DNA of 8,812 bases. It comes from Moraxellaceae bacterium (lineage in GTDB: Bacteria > Pseudomonadota > Gammaproteobacteria > Pseudomonadales > Moraxellaceae). Positions 7,525 through 8,812 of this stretch are shown piece by piece. The notes below the pieces were generated by a model. It saw only the letters and a list, made by a program, of their open reading frames with translations. It ran no database searches and was not told the DNA's origin. The position numbers and the translations under genes were made by a program. The stretch spans positions 1-8,812 of the forward strand of contig JAUXNL010000341.1 in the NCBI GenBank assembly GCA_030684415.1, written 5' to 3'. How positions within the stretch are numbered: position 1 is the first letter of the stretch; each line of letters opens with the position of its first letter.

Positions 7525-7546
7525 CGGCTGAAACGGCCTTCAGCCG
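7525..7546 (+). other. Perfect stem-loop 2 in the urtA-urtB gap
   Basis: CGGCTGAA (7525-7532) pairs perfectly with TTCAGCCG (7539-7546) across a 6-nt loop, giving an 8-bp stem. No T-run follows, so it is not a terminator by itself. It lies just after the strong terminator and is the second of four hairpins spaced about 33 nt apart. Possible roles are mRNA 3'-end protection or processing; these are inferences. Confidence 0.6.
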
Positions 7547-7557
7547 CCTATGAAAGC

Positions 7558-7578
7558 CGGATGCCAGGCAGGCATCCG
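7558..7578 (+). other. Perfect stem-loop 3 in the urtA-urtB gap
   Basis: CGGATGCC (7558-7565) pairs perfectly with GGCATCCG (7571-7578) around the loop AGGCA, giving an 8-bp stem. No T-run follows. Its sequence is not closely related to the neighbouring hairpins, so this is not a simple copy series. Confidence 0.6.
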
Positions 7579-7588
7579 CACCCATTCC

Positions 7589-7617
7589 TGACGGCCTGCA
7601 TGGCAGGCGTCATTTTT
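7589..7617 (+). terminator. Terminator-like stem-loop 4 just upstream of urtB
   Basis: TGACGGCCTGC (7589-7599) pairs with GCAGGCGTCA (7603-7612) as a 10-bp stem with one bulged G, around a 3-nt ATG loop (7600-7602). Five T follow (7613-7617). It lies 24 nt before the proposed GTG start of urtB. The loop ATG is itself in frame with urtB, so the hairpin could act as a second attenuating terminator or could influence where translation starts. Confidence 0.5.
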
Positions 7618-7641
7618 CACCGCCGTACCGGGATCACTACC

Positions 7642-8812
7642 GTGAATGCACAACGCCTGATAGCCACGACATTTCTGCTGCTGGCCGTTGCAACTGGCAA
7701 TGTCTGGACGGGCAGTGCCACTGCCCATGCGGAGGACTCGGTTGACACCGCTGCCGACGCCACCGTCACGCTGCCCACCGATTTTGAAGGCTTGCTATAC
7801 GCACTTCCCGACGCTGAACTTTCAGAGCGTGGCGCCATCATCCTAGCGCTGGCCGCCACTCGCGACGAACGTGTGCTGCCGATTCTCGGCGCGCTTCTCG
7901 ATGGCCGGCTACAAAGCAGCAGCGACCCCACGCGCCTCGTCCTATTGGCTGACGCCAGCGACGATCCGCAAGCTGCCGATGCACTCAGCGGTGACGCACT
8001 GGGGGCATCATCTGCACTCAGTCTCGACCGCATCACGCTGAACAACGCCATGCGCGGTCAACTGCGCGATCTGCTCGCACGCCTGCAATTGTCGTCCACG
8101 GTGGTCCGCGAACGGATGGCGGCAGCGCGACGCATGATTGCCGCCGGCGCCACACCCGAAAGCCTGGCACTGATCAACGAACACTTGCCGAACGAAACCG
8201 ATAACGATGTGCGTGATGCCCTGCAAACCGTACTCGATCTGGCAGCGCTCGACAGTGAAGACAGCGCTATTCGGGCCACCGCCGTCACCGGACTCGCCCA
8301 CGCGCTCTACCCGGAAGTGCATAACCGCCTGACGCTGATTGCCAGCGATGATGCCGATGCAGCAGTGCGTGCCGCTGCCACCAAAGCCCTGCGCGAACTC
8401 GATACGCGAATCAGCCGTTACCGTCTGCTGGAAAACGTGTTTTTCGGGCTCAGCATGGGCTCGGTGTTGCTGCTGGCGGCTGTCGGGCTCGCCATCACCT
8501 TTGGTGTGATGGGCGTCATCAACATGGCGCATGGCGAACTGATGATGCTCGGCGCCTACACCACCTGGGTCTTGCAACAACTGATGCCCAACCACCTCGC
8601 CGCCAGCTTGTTGCTGTCGATACCGGCGGCGTTTCTGGTGGCCGGCATTGTGGGTATAGCAATCGAGCGTGGCGTCATCCGGTTTTTGTATGGTCGTCCG
8701 CTGGAAACGCTGCTGGCTACCTTCGGTATCAGCCTCATCTTGCAGCAAGCCGTGCGTAGCATTTTCTCGCCGCTGAACCGCTCAGTGAGTTCGCCTGCGT
8801 TCATGAGCGGCT
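7642..8812 (+). CDS. urtB: Urea ABC transporter permease UrtB, N-terminal part (3' truncated by window edge)
   Basis: UrtB is one of the two inner-membrane permease subunits of the urea transporter. The first 390 codons are visible and the frame is open to the window end. Residues 1 to about 30 form a signal-like segment (NAQRLIATTFLLLAVA, then ATAHAED). Residues of about 40-255 form a soluble, mostly helical region with HEAT-like character (VRERMAAARRMI, AIRATAVTGLAHALY, AAVRAAATKALREL), as seen in long-form UrtB proteins of proteobacteria. The permease domain starts near R259 (RYRLLENVFFGLSMGSVLLL) and contains the LivH/UrtB signature GVINMAHGELMMLGAY, with N294 and H297-G298-E299, followed by further membrane helices. 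The GTG at 7642 is chosen because it gives a clean signal segment and has a weak GGGA 8 nt upstream. In-frame ATGs at 7600 and 7561 are alternatives, neither with a clear ribosome-binding site. urtCDE are expected next. Confidence 0.93.
   Translation, partial: MNAQRLIATTFLLLAVATGNVWTGSATAHAEDSVDTAADATVTLPTDFEGLLYALPDAELSERGAIILALAATRDERVLPILGALLDGRLQSSSDPTRLVLLADASDDPQAADALSGDALGASSALSLDRITLNNAMRGQLRDLLARLQLSSTVVRERMAAARRMIAAGATPESLALINEHLPNETDNDVRDALQTVLDLAALDSEDSAIRATAVTGLAHALYPEVHNRLTLIASDDADAAVRAAATKALRELDTRISRYRLLENVFFGLSMGSVLLLAAVGLAITFGVMGVINMAHGELMMLGAYTTWVLQQLMPNHLAASLLLSIPAAFLVAGIVGIAIERGVIRFLYGRPLETLLATFGISLILQQAVRSIFSPLNRSVSSPAFMSG

Noticed and set aside
7550..7591. 13-codon small open frame that could be a leader peptide before urtB
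   Set aside because: There is no ribosome-binding site upstream and no run of regulatory codons. It overlaps stem-loop 3 and is probably chance.
7464..7641. Sigma-54 promoter or NtrC-type control of urtB
   Set aside because: The nearest candidate, TGGCAGG at 7601-7607, lacks the GC element at the required spacing. No other -24/-12 pair was found in the intergenic regions.
8008..8748. 246-residue open frame on the - strand
   Set aside because: It is antisense to urtB, whose sense frame carries the UrtB/LivH permease signature. Its composition is that of a shadow frame.
1..8812. Guanidine (ykkC-type) riboswitch, CRISPR array, insertion sequence or tRNA
   Set aside because: Gaps between genes are short and hold only the hairpins described. 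There are no spaced direct repeats, terminal inverted repeats or cloverleaf-like sequences. A riboswitch could still lie upstream of the window.

Overview
The window reads as one chromosomal nitrogen-assimilation locus dedicated to urea. All genes lie on the + strand, closely spaced, with uniform GC-rich coding (about 60% by eye). Sec-type signal peptides, an outer-membrane barrel protein and Urt/LivH-type transporter genes point to a Gram-negative proteobacterium. Gamma- or betaproteobacterial is my best guess, and the sequence alone does not fix the genus. I see no mobile elements, CRISPR array, tRNA or rRNA.

Layout. (1) 1-459: 3' end of an allophanate hydrolase gene, truncated by the window edge. 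(2) 470-4222: a complete biotin-dependent urea carboxylase with an unusual Ser/Asn/Ala/Thr-rich N-terminal extension. (3) 4225-4998: a GntR-family (FadR/FCD subfamily) regulator, 2 nt after the carboxylase stop. (4) 5009-5040: a possible weak Rho-independent terminator. (5) 5063-6142: an outer-membrane porin-like protein. (6) 6174-7463: UrtA, the periplasmic urea-binding protein. (7) 7464-7641: the only sizeable non-coding stretch (178 nt), holding four consecutive stem-loops, the first a near-ideal terminator. (8) 7642-8812: 5' part of urtB, cut by the window end. urtCDE are expected beyond it.

How the parts fit. The porin probably lets urea or short amides cross the outer membrane. UrtA captures urea in the periplasm and UrtB (with UrtC/D/E) imports it using ATP. 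Urea carboxylase then converts urea, bicarbonate and ATP to allophanate, which allophanate hydrolase breaks down to ammonia and CO2. This is the urease-independent, nickel-free urea amidolyase route. The GntR/FCD protein between the catabolic and uptake halves is the natural candidate regulator.

The families are known. Points worth a second look are the allophanate hydrolase-then-carboxylase order (that of the fused fungal Dur1,2 enzyme), the low-complexity carboxylase extension, an Asn that suggests true urea rather than guanidine specificity, the pairing of urea amidolyase with a dedicated Urt transporter and porin, and the hairpin array between urtA and urtB. I found no convincing wholly undescribed system.
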